From Linanthus parryae (lineage: Eukaryota > Streptophyta > Magnoliopsida > Ericales > Polemoniaceae): 64,000 nucleotides of DNA. Below are positions 11,751 through 23,659 of the stretch, in pieces. The translations under genes were made by a program, and so were the position numbers. The stretch lies in contig JALGPY010000006.1 in assembly GCA_023055425.1 (NCBI GenBank), positions 90,741,935-90,805,934 of the forward strand. The letters run 5' to 3'. Within the stretch, counting starts at the first letter, position 1. Each line of letters opens with the position of its first letter. The notes under the pieces are model-generated. The model was not told the DNA's origin, ran no database searches, and was given only the letters and a program-made list of their open reading frames with translations.

Positions 11751-13241
11751 TGAAAGTTTGTAATGTAGACTAAATACAGGACCAAAATACTCTACAAGGG
11801 GGGGGGGTTAAATAGAGTATGGAAACTTTTTGCCAAACACAAATTCTAACTAGGTAACTATGTGAGAAACTCAAATCTCAAGGCTTTGAGATTTTAGAAA
11901 ACTAGTCAGAAACTTTCTAAGGCAAAACAGAAAGCTTCAAGGCCTTGAACTATAACCAGTTCTGAACAGTTTATAAATCCTAGTTTGACTTGAGTTGTGT
12001 TCAACAAAAAATAACAAAACTGTAAAGTAAAGAACACAAGTCAATTTACAGAGTACAGTCCCTATGGACCTAATCTCTGCCTGAGGTATCTAATCCCACC
12101 AGGATTGGACAAACACTTCTTATTACTCACACAGAAACAGCCCAAGATCTCCAAGCCTAAGTGAATTCCCTTACACCTATACAGCTTGTGGTTCCAAACC
12201 TATCTAGTACCAGCTACTAACTGTTGAGCTAACAAGAACCTCTTGTTGTTCACTTGAACAACCAACCACTAGGTTTAGTGAGGTTTTAGACATACAAAAG
12301 ATAAGCAGATTACAAAACAGAAGAACACAGTAGAAGAATAAGCTTGTGAAGGCCTGGATGTGTTCTTCAGGAAACTGGAATGATTGATCTTCTGAAAGCT
12401 GTAATTGAAGCCTGAATGTATGTGTGTTTGAATGTATGATCTCCCAAAAATATTCCACACCTCTCTCAGTTCTCTGCAAGCTTCTCTTTCTTTCAAAATT
12501 CAAACCAGTCTTTTATCCACTCTCTGCAACTGAATGAGAGATGTTAGGATCTCAGTTCCTGCAAATCCTCATCCTTTCCAACTACAATTCAAACAGCTTT
12601 GAGTATATATCCGTTGGAGTTTCTTGATATTGAATTTGCACGTTTAACAAACCTGCAACAACATTAAAACACAACAACAACAAAATCCAGAAATATAACA
12701 GCACTAAGTCTGTTTGGATTTCTAGTTTCTGAATAAAAAACTGGATGACTGAATAAAACAATAATCTGATTAAATTCTGAAATATATAACTCATGATAAA
12801 CTAGTTGAAGACTCTAAGAAGTCATTAAACAATCATAATAATAAAGATCAAACCCTTCAAGAAAGAATCAAATTAATTCTGTAAAGCTGTCAGCAGCTCA
12901 AGGCACATCTCAAGGCCTTGAAGCTCTGAACATGCTTCACAGTCCTTCAAAGTTGAAACCAGAAATCTATGATTCTCTCTGATCAGGATATCTGCAATTG
13001 TTTTAGATATATAGATAATATAAAACATAAGTATTTGCAGCAAATCTCTGATCTTAATTATCAGATATCCAACCTGCAACACAAGATTGTTAGAGCATTC
13101 AGCATAATAAAGCTACTCTCAAGGCTTTGAAGCTTTGATCAGTATCTCAAGGCCTTGGAGCCTCAGAAATACTTTGTCTTTGTCTTTCATCACTCAAAAC
13201 AGTTACTTCTCAAAACACACTTAAAGTTCTTTGAGTCAACA
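11751..13241 (-). repeat. 5' LTR of the Sirevirus
   Basis: A 1491-bp LTR on the minus strand, from TGTTGACTC (13241) to ...CTTTCA (11751). The 12542-13241 part is duplicated in the truncated 3' LTR at 2693-3392. The inner part (11751-12541) contains a poly-C tract near 11801-11808 and has no second copy in the window, because the other LTR is interrupted. Palindrome copies lie at 11879, 11938, 12911, 13120 and 13148. The ORFs 12204-12503 and 12582-12794 are chance readings of the LTR. Confidence 0.8.
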
Positions 13242-16200
13242 GAGAAAAATAGTGGGAGCTATGTTTAATAATCTAAGTCCTTATTAAATATAATAAAACG
13301 TCACAATGCTTTGCATAATCCTTTCGGTATTGAATGACATGGCACTAAATACAAGAAACGCGACTTTATCTATTTTCTACACTGGTATAAAATTGAGAAT
13401 TGTTCTCGAACAAAACAAATGAAATATGTTGTACATCGTAGAACATAAAGTTCTCCTACCACCAACTGCCAATAACACTAAATCCTAATGGGAGGAACAT
13501 CAAAGAATGGTTCTTTGGATGTAACTTACCTCGTTTCAGCTGCCATGAACTCTGAACTTTGGAAGCAATATGAGAAATATGGAGGTGTATGATATGATCA
13601 TAAATTTAAAGAAGCTCTTTCAAAGAGCGAGCTAGACATGAAAGGCTTGAAGTGTTGCTCCACTTTGCGTTTAACCATCTCTTGCTTAGCACTTGTCATG
13701 ATCGAGATGTACTGAAGTTCGGGCTTGCCAAAGCAAGGCGACTTGATTCATCAAGACATGGCACGGCGACACAAGCTAGTAATGTGTGATTGTTAAAGCA
13801 AGAGGTCATATGCAACAATTCTAATTCAATATGATTGAAATATTAGGGAATGTGTGTTATCCATGAGATAGATAAAGAATAAAAGTTATTCGCCCAAGTG
13901 GACCAAGAATTGCATTAGATGCAATTATAATTTTGTTCACAGGTGATATACTTAATATGATTGAGAATCGCTAAACAAAGCACTCATAAGGGCTAAAGGA
14001 AAAACATGTTAATGGTTAACAACATGGGTAAGGGCAAAGGTTTGCGCCGACCCCATGGGATAAAGCAAGCTTGTTGCTAAAACCAAGTTTCCTTAAAGTC
14101 CCATAGGTGGTGTGGAGGAAGAGAGACTACCCAAAGTACCAGGAAGGAAATAGTAAAAGAATTATGAATTCCAATTTAGGTATTTTTTTTCTAGAAGTAA
14201 AAATGTTTATCTCATCATCATGAGTATATGATACTAGATGAGGATCTCACGTTTATAGAAATGTGGAGGATCTCAAGAGATGTAGACAATTAGATAAGGA
14301 AGAAATAAACCTACACGAGGGGCAATGCAGCAAGGGGTTGCTGAATTAGCCGTAGGGGATTATCTATACCTTTCTTAAATTTTTCATGAATTAGACAAAA
14401 GTGATAATGTTCCTGCTATGAGTAGGTGCATTATCAAAGATTCTTTTTTGGACAAGAAAGGCTCTCTATCATAATAAAGGACAAATTTTGTTCCATTTAT
14501 TCTGATATGCATTGTTGTAATGTAATTTTGTCTAATGGATTGTATATCCTTGATCATGATAATTTCATCTATAAAAATAATACCAAGAGGTTTGCATATA
14601 ATGATATGAACCTCATTTATCTTTAGCATTATTATTTAGACCACATGAATAAGAGATACAAATCTAAGAACTCCATATGGATGGCTTTCTGGACTCGTTT
14701 GATTATGAATCAGATGAGACATGTAAGACTTATTTATTCGTCAAAGATGTGATCTTTTGGGAATCGTACATATCGATGTATGTAGGTCGCTAAACACAAA
14801 TGCTAAAGGTGGTTTTGAGTACGTCATCATATTTACTGATGGGGTCAGAGAAATATGGATTCGTGTATCTTATGAAGAAACAAATCAGAATCCTTTAAAT
14901 TTTTCAAGGAATTCAAGATTGACGTAGATAACCATCTTGGAAAAAGTATCATGGCTCTACGATTGGATCGTGGTGGAAAATACTTAAGCCAATGGTTTGA
15001 GCATTTAAGGAAGTATGGGATGTGATCCCAACTCACTCTACCTAGAACACCATTATGGAATTGCGTGCCGGAGAAGAGATAACGAACCTACACAGTTCGG
15101 TCCATGATGTGACAAACAGAACTTCCGGTTTACTTTAAGGGGCCATGTTCTAATTACAGCATATTTCACTCTTAACCTTGTTCCATCTAAATCAATTAGG
15201 AGAAACACCATATGAGATATGGACTAGGGAGTGTCCTAGTAAGTCATTCATAAGGAATTTGGGTTATGAAGTTTATGTAAAATCGTTTATAGATAAACTT
15301 GGAACCAATTTAGATAAATGTTTTGTGGAATATCCTGAAAAAGATATTTCTTCTACAGTCCAGTTGAGAACAAATTGTTTGTTTCTCGAACCGCTGTGCT
15401 TTTAAGATAGAGATTGTCTCTAAAACAAACATTGGAGGACAGTAAAACTTGAAGGAGTTCAAGAACCACAATAGAAAATTAATTATTTTGATGGAACATG
15501 AGCAGGATCACAAGGTGTTGTGAAGCAACCTACTCAGATAACACAAGAACCTCGTAGGTTAAATGTGTCAAGAAGCTAGAGAAATATGGATGTCTCATAA
15601 CCCATCTATATATGTCTCATGGAGATGAGTCTAAACCCTATGAAGAGGCCACGAGCGGGCCATGAGATACGATATGGAGTCCTTGTATACCAACAAAGTA
15701 TGGACTTTGGTGAAACCACCTGAAAGGGTAGGACCCATAGGGTGCAAGTGGGTTATGAGGAAAGCAACATGGATGGTAATGAGATTACTTTTAAGGTATA
15801 ATTGGTAGGAAAAAGTCTCATGCGAGTTCATATTATAGACTATGATGAAATATTTTCCCCAATTGTGATACTTACATCCATTCGCATCTTGTTTGTAGAA
15901 ATCTGTCTATAGATTGAGTCAAGCTTCTTGGAGTTGGATTCTTCAAATTTATGATGAAATCAAAGGAGTTTGGTTCCATCAAAATGGGAGCACAGTTATG
16001 TTTTTGGTCTTGTATGTGGGGACATACTGATCATTGGGAATAATCTCTCTACTCTGCAATATGTTAAAGATTGGCTAGAGAATTGATTTACAATGATAGA
16101 CTTAGGGAAGACAATCTATAAGGATCTAAGGGGATAGATTAAGATAGTTTTTTAACCTAAGTCAAAATACATATATTGACAAAAGGTGTTGAAATGGTTC

Positions 16201-16700
16201 AACATGGAAAAGAATATGGATTCTTACCCATGTCACATGGAATTAGTCTTTTGAATACTAATTGTCTTTCCAACTAGATTGAGAAAGGACTATATGAATA
16301 AGATTCACGAGATACGCCATGATATGTACTAGGCCAGACATGTCATATGAGCATGACATGGAGATACCAGTCATCCAAGTGAGAGTCACTGGATAATTGT
16401 CAAGATTGTCCTTAAGTACTTAATATGAGCTAAATGATGAATTATCTATAAATGGAGGATATGAAGAGTTTACTGTAAGGGGTTACAGTGATGCGAACTT
16501 CCAATCTAATAAAGAAGATTTCAGATTATAGTCAAGTTTTATGTTTTGCACTAGTGGGAGGGACTGTGAGCTTGAAAGGTTCCAGACAAGGTTCAGTCAC
16601 TGATTCTAACATAGAGGACTGAGTGAATCACTGCATGAGATGCACTCACGCAGAATATTCGATATCAATCAAATTGTTGATATAGGAGATGCGAATATTT
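13242..16700 (+). pseudogene. Angela-like Copia remnant (gag-pol, heavily decayed)
   Basis: This aligns with 57804-59604 of the right Angela-like copy up to about 15170 and then continues further into pol. Recognisable pieces include an integrase core near 14760-14960 (encoding VYLMKK and LRLDRG-type blocks). The integrase C-terminal region is at 15178-15405 (GETPYEIWTRECPSKSF, GYEVYVKSF). The RT start is near 15665-15760 (NKVWTLVKPPERVGPIGCKW), with RNase H traces near 16530-16600. Almost every block needs a different frame. Its 5' part lies beyond the Sirevirus inserted at 13241 and off the window. No 3' LTR is present, so the right end (about 16700) is truncated against Athila sequence. 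Confidence 0.75.
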
Positions 16701-16751
16701 GCAAAGTACCAAAAGATGTCTCTCTTACCTTTCATAGTGAAAGCATGAGGG

Positions 16752-17579
16752 TCACGCTAGATCAATAGACATATGTTCCAACTCTTCACAGAATTGTGTG
16801 ACATAGGATATGGAGAATTCATCATTAATCAAAGTTGGCGATTTTACCTCAATAGCAGTGAGCACAAGTGTTTCACCAGGTTCATCATCAGCACCCCACA
16901 TGCTCAAAATGTTGGTGTCTTCCCATTCTTGCCAAGGCTGTGAGGGCGCCTGCAGTTTTGACTCGCAATACGGCAGATCCTCCCATCTTGGGCACACAGG
17001 TCCACCCCATTCAGAATCTGAGTTTGAGTCCTCATAAATTCCAAAGTCCATCAATGGTCCCTGGACACTTTATTCTTCGCTTGGCTCAGGTATCTCTCTT
17101 CCCCTTGTGGTGGTGATGATGAAGACTCAATTTTAGGCTCACTGTCATGTGGCAAGGTCTCCTCTTGTGGCTCTTGAATACTTGATTCCCCTGCCAATGA
17201 CAGTTTCTCTACTCGGTTCGTTATCCTCTTCATCATCTCCCTCACGTATTCCATACCTGTGGCTGAATCCTCTTGTGGTAATTGTGCAGCCATGGACAAA
17301 GACTTTGTGCACACTTGGATGTCCTCCATAATACTGTGCCGTTCTGTCATACTCGCTGATGAATCCTCTTGATGCTGATGAAGCTGGGGTGGATGAACTC
17401 GACATGGTTCCCTATTTTCATGATAAATGTCGCATCGATAGCACCTAACTATGCATGCGTCCTCTACTTCATGGTTACCCCTGCAGTAGAAATTGTAGGG
17501 GGGACCCGAATAATAGTCTTCTCTCCACAAGCTTATATTGTCTCTTGCTTCCCGCGTCCCCGAAAAAACAAACTCATTA
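16752..17579 (-). pseudogene. Athila-type element, start of the gag region
   Basis: The first coding block downstream of the Athila PBS. It is open at 17051-17530 and 16752-17054 in two frames that overlap by four bases. It encodes a Cys-rich stretch (YCRGNHEVEDACIVRCYRC) and then a polar, acidic segment (EYVREMMKRITNRVEKLSL). Position after the PBS suggests Athila gag or a gag leader ORF, but I do not recognise a standard gag domain in what remains. It stops at the junction with the Angela-like remnant, so only the 5' end of the element is left. Confidence 0.45.
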
Positions 17580-17672
17580 GATACCCGTGAAGCACAGAGA
17601 TAGAAAAAATAAATTAAACAAAACTAGAAGAAAAATACTCTTAACTACTCCTAACTAAATAATCTACTGCTG

Positions 17673-17690
17673 TCTCCGGAAACGGTGCCA
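17673..17690 (-). promoter_or_regulatory. Athila primer binding site, tRNA-Asp type
   Basis: The minus strand reads TGGCACCGTTTCCGGAGA. It differs at a few bases from the Athila PBS TGGCGCCGTTGCCGGGGA, which complements plant tRNA-Asp. It lies six bases inside the LTR end. Confidence 0.8.
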
Positions 17691-17696
17691 AAAACT

Positions 17697-19321
17697 TGAC
17701 GCGGTTTGCTAATGCGTATTCGCAAGTGCACGACAAAGTAATATAGGGGTGATATTTCAACCCCGAGTTATCGATCCCACGAGGACAGACTCAAGACTAT
17801 TTAATTAGTTATTAATTTAGAATACGGTAACAGGAGGAAAGATTTGTAAATTGAAGAGTTGTTGCCCCCAAACAAGCGACTGAAATTTAAATAACAACTA
17901 ACTAATATTTTTTTAATTTAATAAACAATATATGGAGAAAGTAGGCGATCTCTAGATCACCTAGGGTTGTAGACGATTTCCGGTTCAACTATGTAACACC
18001 TAAGTCCTATTCTAGTTCAGTCGGATAATAGGCTATGACAATACCATCTCCTCTCGGTCTCATGTTTTCTACCGATTCGTTCTAGCAGGTCATCTACTGG
18101 TACGATAACGGCACCTGTCGGTCCACCGCTTCACAAAACAGCTTAATAATCCTACCGAATATACCCACACTAAGGCCAAACCGAACACTTATCCTTTTTT
18201 GTCTCAGTGATTCGGCATTGTGTTCAAGTTCTCATCACAATTAGGCTAAGTCACTGTCGTGCACTCATCTAATTAGCTACGTTTCCGATTAATCACTCCT
18301 TTCACACTAAGGATTAAGCATAGAACAAGAACATGTAACAAGAATAAATATTAACATTAAGCGAGATTATGATCTACGAACAAACCCTAAGTTCATGAAT
18401 TGTCAAATCCCAAGCTAGTCGTGTGAATAGACTAGATTCATCAAAAAGTTCATGAAGCCAAAATCCATTCAATAGAAATCAATTCCAAAGAATAAAACAA
18501 ATTCTTAACCCGGAAAAGTGTAACTGTCTACATAAACCCTAAGCTATCATAGAGACGCCTAGCTAAAGTGTTTAGCTAATTGAAATTAACCAAACAAAGC
18601 CAAGAAGTTTCTCCATGCAAGATTTGAAAGAAGAAGAAGAAGAAATAGATCAAACCCTAGAAGCCTCCAATGGTGGAGTTTGGATCTTCGCCGTGTGCTC
18701 TTCGTCTTCGTCCTCCTATACCAACGTGAGTTTTGCTTTCAAGTACGCCAATGATGTTCTCTCCAGCCCCTAGGTCATTTAATACGCGATTCCCCTCACT
18801 TCTTGCCCAAAAATTATTAAAAATTGCATTGGAACCCCAAAAATTTGTATGCTGGTCTTAAGACTAGTCGGACTTGTCTTCGGACCAGCAGTGGGTGGTC
18901 TTCAAGCTGATTTCGCCCATATTCTAAGTAGAGACTGGTCTTAAGACCAGTTTACTGGTCCTAGGACCAGTCTGGGGAAAAAATCCTCTTTTTCTTTGAT
19001 TATTTGGTCTTTTCTTCACCCGCCTTCAACTCCAACATGTTCTTGAGCCTTCTCATTCTTCCGAGGTTCATTCCACCTCCAATACACATTCCTGAGCCTC
19101 CGGTTCCTGAAACGCACAACACAAAACAAATACCGGAAGATCAAATGTGACAATAAAAGCTCGAAATTACACACGGAATGCCCGATTTACACATTTATGC
19201 TTAAACTCTCAAACATGTTAGATTTATCTCTATTTGGACATAAACACTCTCAAACGCATCGTAAATCACGCAAAACGGTAGTGAATCTAATACGAATATA
19301 ACTCCTAAAAAGGAGTTATCA
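17697..19321 (-). repeat. Athila-type Gypsy 5' LTR
   Basis: A 1625-bp LTR on the minus strand. It starts TGATAACTCCTTTTTAGGAG at 19321, the typical Athila LTR start with its own small inverted repeat, and ends ...CCGCGTCA at 17697. Only this LTR and a short gag stub remain. No second LTR is in the window. The segment 18840-18980 holds several copies of a GGTCTTAAGACCAG-like palindromic motif. Confidence 0.85.
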
Positions 19322-19329
19322 GTGGGACA

Positions 19330-19827
19330 CCATTATTCAACAAGCACGCCACAACTAAGCTAGAAGAATATAATATAAGATAGTTGCAATCAAGTACTTA
19401 CTATGCTAAGGGAAATGGACAGGCGAAAGTCTCAAACAAAACTTTGAAGCCAAGTTAGTGGACGATGAACAAAATAATTAGGCTGATAAATATCACATTG
19501 CATTACCGTTGTATCACACATCGCTAAAATCCCTTACAAGAGAAACCTCTTCTCACTGCGTTATGGAGTGGAAGCCATTTTTCTAGTTGAGAAAAAAAAT
19601 CCCCTTTGCAAGAATAGTTCTACGTGCCCATGATTGGGAAAAAAGATACCAAGACCTACATCTGGTTGAAGAAAAGATGAACAAAGCAAAGAAAAATCAT
19701 GAAAATTACCTAGCCAGAATAAGCATCGCGTACAATAAGATAGTTCAAACAAGAAAATTTTTGTTCGGGATCTCATGTTGCGAGCTGACTCACTGCATGC
19801 TGACAACACCCAATTTGATACTGTTTT
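19330..19827 (+). pseudogene. Ty3/Gypsy integrase C-terminal remnant, probably Tat lineage
   Basis: The plus-strand reading gives pieces of the Tat-type integrase tail: an NGQ...SNKTLK block near 19415-19450 and a block resembling YGxEAVLPVExxIPSLR near 19560-19610 (YGVEAIFLVEKKIPFARIV). A helix follows near 19640-19740 (HLVEEKMNKAKKNHEN, ARISIAYNKIVQTRKF). Stops and frame changes occur throughout. The fragment ends where the solo LTR is inserted. An antisense PMD fragment on the far side of that LTR fits the same Tat element. Confidence 0.65.
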
Positions 19828-22800
19828 TGTAATACCCCGTCTATTTGTGAAGGGTAAATTGGGTAATTGGAAAAAATAAAATTTAATTTTTATTCCGAGT
19901 AATGAGTTGAATTATTTTTGGGTCCAAAATATAGTCGTAAAGTTTATATAATAATTTTATAGAAAACGGTATTTTTATTGTGTATTTATTTAGCATATTA
20001 TGTGAATATAGCAACGGTGTACCCAACCCACTAGATTGGCCAACCCAATTGGTACTCCCAAAACATTCTAGCATAATTAGCTAGTTGACAAAAAAAAATG
20101 TTATGTATTATTTAATACCCACTATGTCTCCCTTTTGTTTCACACCAGACCAAAGAAACTCATCTCTCTCCTCTCCTCTCCTCTCCCTCTCTGCTGCTCA
20201 CCACCACCAGCAGCAGCTGCTCCCGCCAACCACCACGCCGGAAAACCACCCCGACGGGAACACCGCCACCCATCTCAGCCTCTCTTTCCCTCACTGTTTG
20301 AACACCCTAAGCCTCATCCTCCCTCGGCATCGAACCATTGACCAGCAGTAGCAGCAGCTGCGCCGCCGAGAAGGCCGCCTGACAGCTCCGGCGAACCAAC
20401 CCGACGGCGGAAACGCCGCCACCCGCCTCTGCCTCTCTCACTCTCTCGCTTTTTGAACTCCTCAAAGCCCTCACCCTCTCTGTTTCGTCCCAAGGAAGAG
20501 CCTTAGCAGCAGCAGTTGGCTGCAGAACACCCCGAGCCGCCACCATCGCCGCCGCCACCATTAAATCCGGCGAGAAGCGAGCTAACCGGAGCGATCCACT
20601 TGCTCCCGTTGGTACCATTTAACTCCTGGAGGTCCGAGGAGTACTTTAGCAACATCAAACCGAGCCTAGGACGTCCGATTCATCGTTGGTGTTCATCACC
20701 GCCGACCGCCACCTTCGGAGACAAGACTCGCTCCGTTTCTTGACCGTTTCTCGTGATTTTCCGCGTAGGTGAGTCCTAAATCACTCTCTGGTTCATTTCT
20801 AATCATCAAAATCACATCTTGTTAGCTCTAACACGAATCAGGTATGTTGGGTTTGAGTTGTATGCTTGTGTTCATAAAGGGGGGTAGTTTATATAATTTC
20901 TAAAAATTGGAGGGTAAGATGTTAACTGCATGTATAGTTTCTGAAAAGTTGGGGGTGATTTGTGTATATTATCAAACTGCATATTTAAATAAACTTTAAT
21001 ATGTTATTTTTGGATTAATGATATAAGCTAATATTTATATATTTTATTTTGACTATATAAAAGTAAATAAGTTGTTAAAATTACATAGAATTATAGTTAT
21101 ATGAAATATTGTTGTTTTTATAAGCAAGATAAAAAATGTACGGTTTGGTTTAATTACATAATTTCGGTTTATTTAACTAAATAGTTTAAATTGCTTGTAA
21201 ATTGTCATTTTGAGTAAAATAAATTACTTTGAGAATATTGATAAAATAAATAAGTTTAAAGTTAATTTGTGAAATAATTAATAAAGTAGACTTTTTAAAT
21301 AGAAATCCATATTACTATTATTTGATATTACTTTAATATTTTTCATAGATATTAGAAATTATTTATTTAACACGAGTTTATGATTATATATATATATGTC
21401 TTGTTTTATTTAAATAAGCATTTTTGTGAATTTTATTTGAGTATTTAATTATCATGTAGTGTATATATTTTCTAATAAATAAATAGCTATAATTGATTTA
21501 GTTTGATTTAATTTTTATTGTCACTTATGAATAAATAGTGTGTTTATTAAATTATTATTTCCTATAAAATAAGAGTATATAAAATTAATATTAGTTTTAT
21601 TTCTCAATAATTTTACGAGCTTGTATTTGTATAAGTTATAGTATTTTTATGAGAAAAATATAAGTGTTAACTAAATAATTGTTTTATGCTATTAGTTAAC
21701 GGGGTTAAGGGGGATAATTCCAAATGAGAAATTAGGAGATATAGCATTTTGCATATCATACTTGTATAAATAAACTTGCAATTAATTTAGGAATTTTAAA
21801 TTGTAGGCGACGAATTTGTGGACATTGGCTTTGTCGACCACCCTACGTACTAACTGCTGAGTCAACATCAGGTGAGTTTTACATGCTTAGCCTTGCGTGC
21901 CAGCTTCTTTCGTGTCGACTACTTGCCTAAATAATAAATAGTTGTCTTATTTCGTCCCCTACTCTATAAATGTGCTTACTTGTTTTAAACCCTCACAATA
22001 TTATATGATTTTGAAATACTTGTCACACTTGGACGGAATTCAACGATAACGTATTGATGTACGAACCTGTGTTGTTGTTGGGTGATGATTCCCTGAGCTT
22101 AGTCCCTAAAGAGATATTCGGGTTCGATCCCCGGAGTAAGGTAAAATAATTCGCAAGTGCCGGAACCAGTTATGTTGTCTTTATTTGGGTGATGATTTCC
22201 TGGGACCCGGTCCCTAAAGATATGGCACTACGTGCACCCCGACTCTTTTCGCCGTAGGCTGGAGTACTGCTTCTAGATACCACTCCTTTGATTGACGCTC
22301 TTATGAGGGTGTTGCAACACTTAAGGTCTAGAATGTCTGATTGTGGTCACTTGTCTACCCGGGTACTGTGCCTCAGTTGATAATTCGATTACTCTGTTTG
22401 GGAACAGTTATACGTGAGTCGTGTGTTTAATTGACATATATTTTATGAAGGTATTTTTATTGGATACGTATGACGTGTCGTGGTAAACGAAATTGTTACA
22501 TGGGAAATTGACATTATTTTATGACACTGTTACTTGTTTCTTGAGTTTACGATGTTATACTCATTCTCCGTTACTCCTGAACTGTTTTTAAATACGTGAC
22601 CCTGCAGCCTTTCTTAACCTTCCTGTTTTTACATGCTAAGGTGTATCTCACTTAGCATTTCTTGCTGACTTTCGCAAAACTGCGGTCTTTGTTTCAACCC
22701 CGCAGGTCTAGGAGCTGGGAGCTGGGAATAAGGGAATCGCGAACTTATCTAGTATTTGGTAGCACTTTTATTATGTCGAACTCTTAGTTTATTTTCACCT

Positions 22801-22959
22801 TGTATAATAGTAAGCAACATGTTGAAGACAATTATCAGTATGTAATATATAATTATGGGATGTATTGTTCTTGATTTCCGCCGCTTCATTTTGAGTAGCA
22901 CCCTCCTGGGCTCTCCGGCCGGAACGGAAAGCTCGGGAACCAAGGGGTGTTACAGTTTT
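19823..22959. mobile_element. Solo LTR with 5-bp target duplication (LTR 19828-22954), probably chromovirus Gypsy
   Basis: A 3127-bp LTR starting TGTAATACCCCG and ending GGGGTGTTACA, flanked on both sides by GTTTT (19823-19827 and 22955-22959). No PBS or PPT is attached and no internal region is present, so it is the product of LTR-LTR recombination. The long LTR with TGTAAYACCCC...GGGGTGTTACA ends resembles Tekay/Del-type chromoviruses, which is an inference. It contains a CT- and CCG-rich block (20155-20720) and very AT-rich DNA (20900-21700). ORFs inside are chance readings. Confidence 0.85.
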
Positions 22960-23079
22960 CCTTCCCATTATATGTTGGATTTGCCTTTTTTTCTCAGCAT
23001 TTTCCATTATTTTTGGCCTATTTATCATAATGTTCACCTTTTTGGTATCATGAGAGTGTTTTGGTGTTTTCACCTATTT

Positions 23080-23651
23080 TGTTCTTAAAATTGACCATTT
23101 TCTCGCTACGATCTCCAGAACCAAGACGACGAAGCAGACACTCATAATATTTATCCATACACATGCACATGGAAAGATCCACCCCCACCCACTTACAACA
23201 ACAGTGAGATCCCTCATCTGAAGATCAGCACATTGATGGTGTTGTCTCTTAAGGAGGGAGTAGAAGCCATATTGGTGTACGCGAAGGGTATTAAGCCCCT
23301 TTCGCCCAGGAAAGTCTTGTGCTGCAACATGATCCACTAGGGATGCATGAACAATAAAAGCATGGAGCAAAAATTGAGCTCTACAATAGGCCACCCGACA
23401 TTTTTTCAAACATCCTCAGCGCGAAGCATCGGTTTAGCAAGATCAGTGGATGGCCACAACATCGCTATACAGGCTTCACGCAAAAGGAATCTGTCAAAAT
23501 TCCCTACCACAAGCTCGGAGGACCAGACACTTGGAGCTGCTTGGTTGAGACCGAACTGCCGGGCCACACAATGAGGATCGTAGTTGACCGACTCAACCTC
23601 ATAGGCCACATAAGAATTTTCACCGGTATCAGGCAACGCAGGAAGAGAACC
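23080..23651 (-). pseudogene. Plant mobile domain (PMD) fragment, antisense ORF of a Tat-type element
   Basis: The minus-strand translation of 23406-23672 contains YVAYEVESVNYDPHCVARQ followed by FGLNQAAP. This matches the late part of aminotransferase-like plant mobile domain proteins, which typically read YxPxRVARQFGxxQxxP. Downstream frames carry further decayed sequence to about 23080. The hAT MITE at 23660 cuts it on the N-terminal side. It is antisense to the integrase remnant at 19330-19827, separated only by the solo LTR. Some Tat elements carry an antisense extra ORF between pol and the 3' LTR, which explains this order. Function of the protein is unknown. Confidence 0.6.
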
Positions 23652-23659
23652 ACACATAC

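Larger units (their letters stand above)
2693..13241 (-). mobile_element. Sirevirus (Ty1/Copia) retrotransposon with envelope-like ORF, degraded
   Basis: An almost complete element on the minus strand. The order is 5' LTR (11751-13241), Met PBS, gag, protease, integrase, RT and RNase H (11700 down to 6024), a non-coding gap, an envelope-like ORF (5581 down to 3881), a G-rich polypurine tract, and a 3' LTR cut short at 2693 by the Angela insertion. The order PR-IN-RT-RH defines Copia. A third ORF after RNase H, repeated GGGGGAGA-like tracts and a long zinc-knuckle gag are Sirevirus traits. Stops, frameshifts and a 590-bp MITE in gag make it non-autonomous now. It sits inside the old Angela-like remnant that resumes at 13242. 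The palindrome CAAGGCYTTG recurs along its whole length. Confidence 0.88.

Noticed and set aside
12204..13082. ORFs of 69-99 aa on the minus strand
   Set aside because: They are readings of the Sirevirus LTR, rich in Phe, Ile and Leu from AT-rich DNA, and are not conserved in the other LTR copy.
20085..20743. Several overlapping Pro/Ser/Ala-rich ORFs on both strands
   Set aside because: They lie in the CT- and CCG-rich block of the solo LTR. Low complexity explains their openness.
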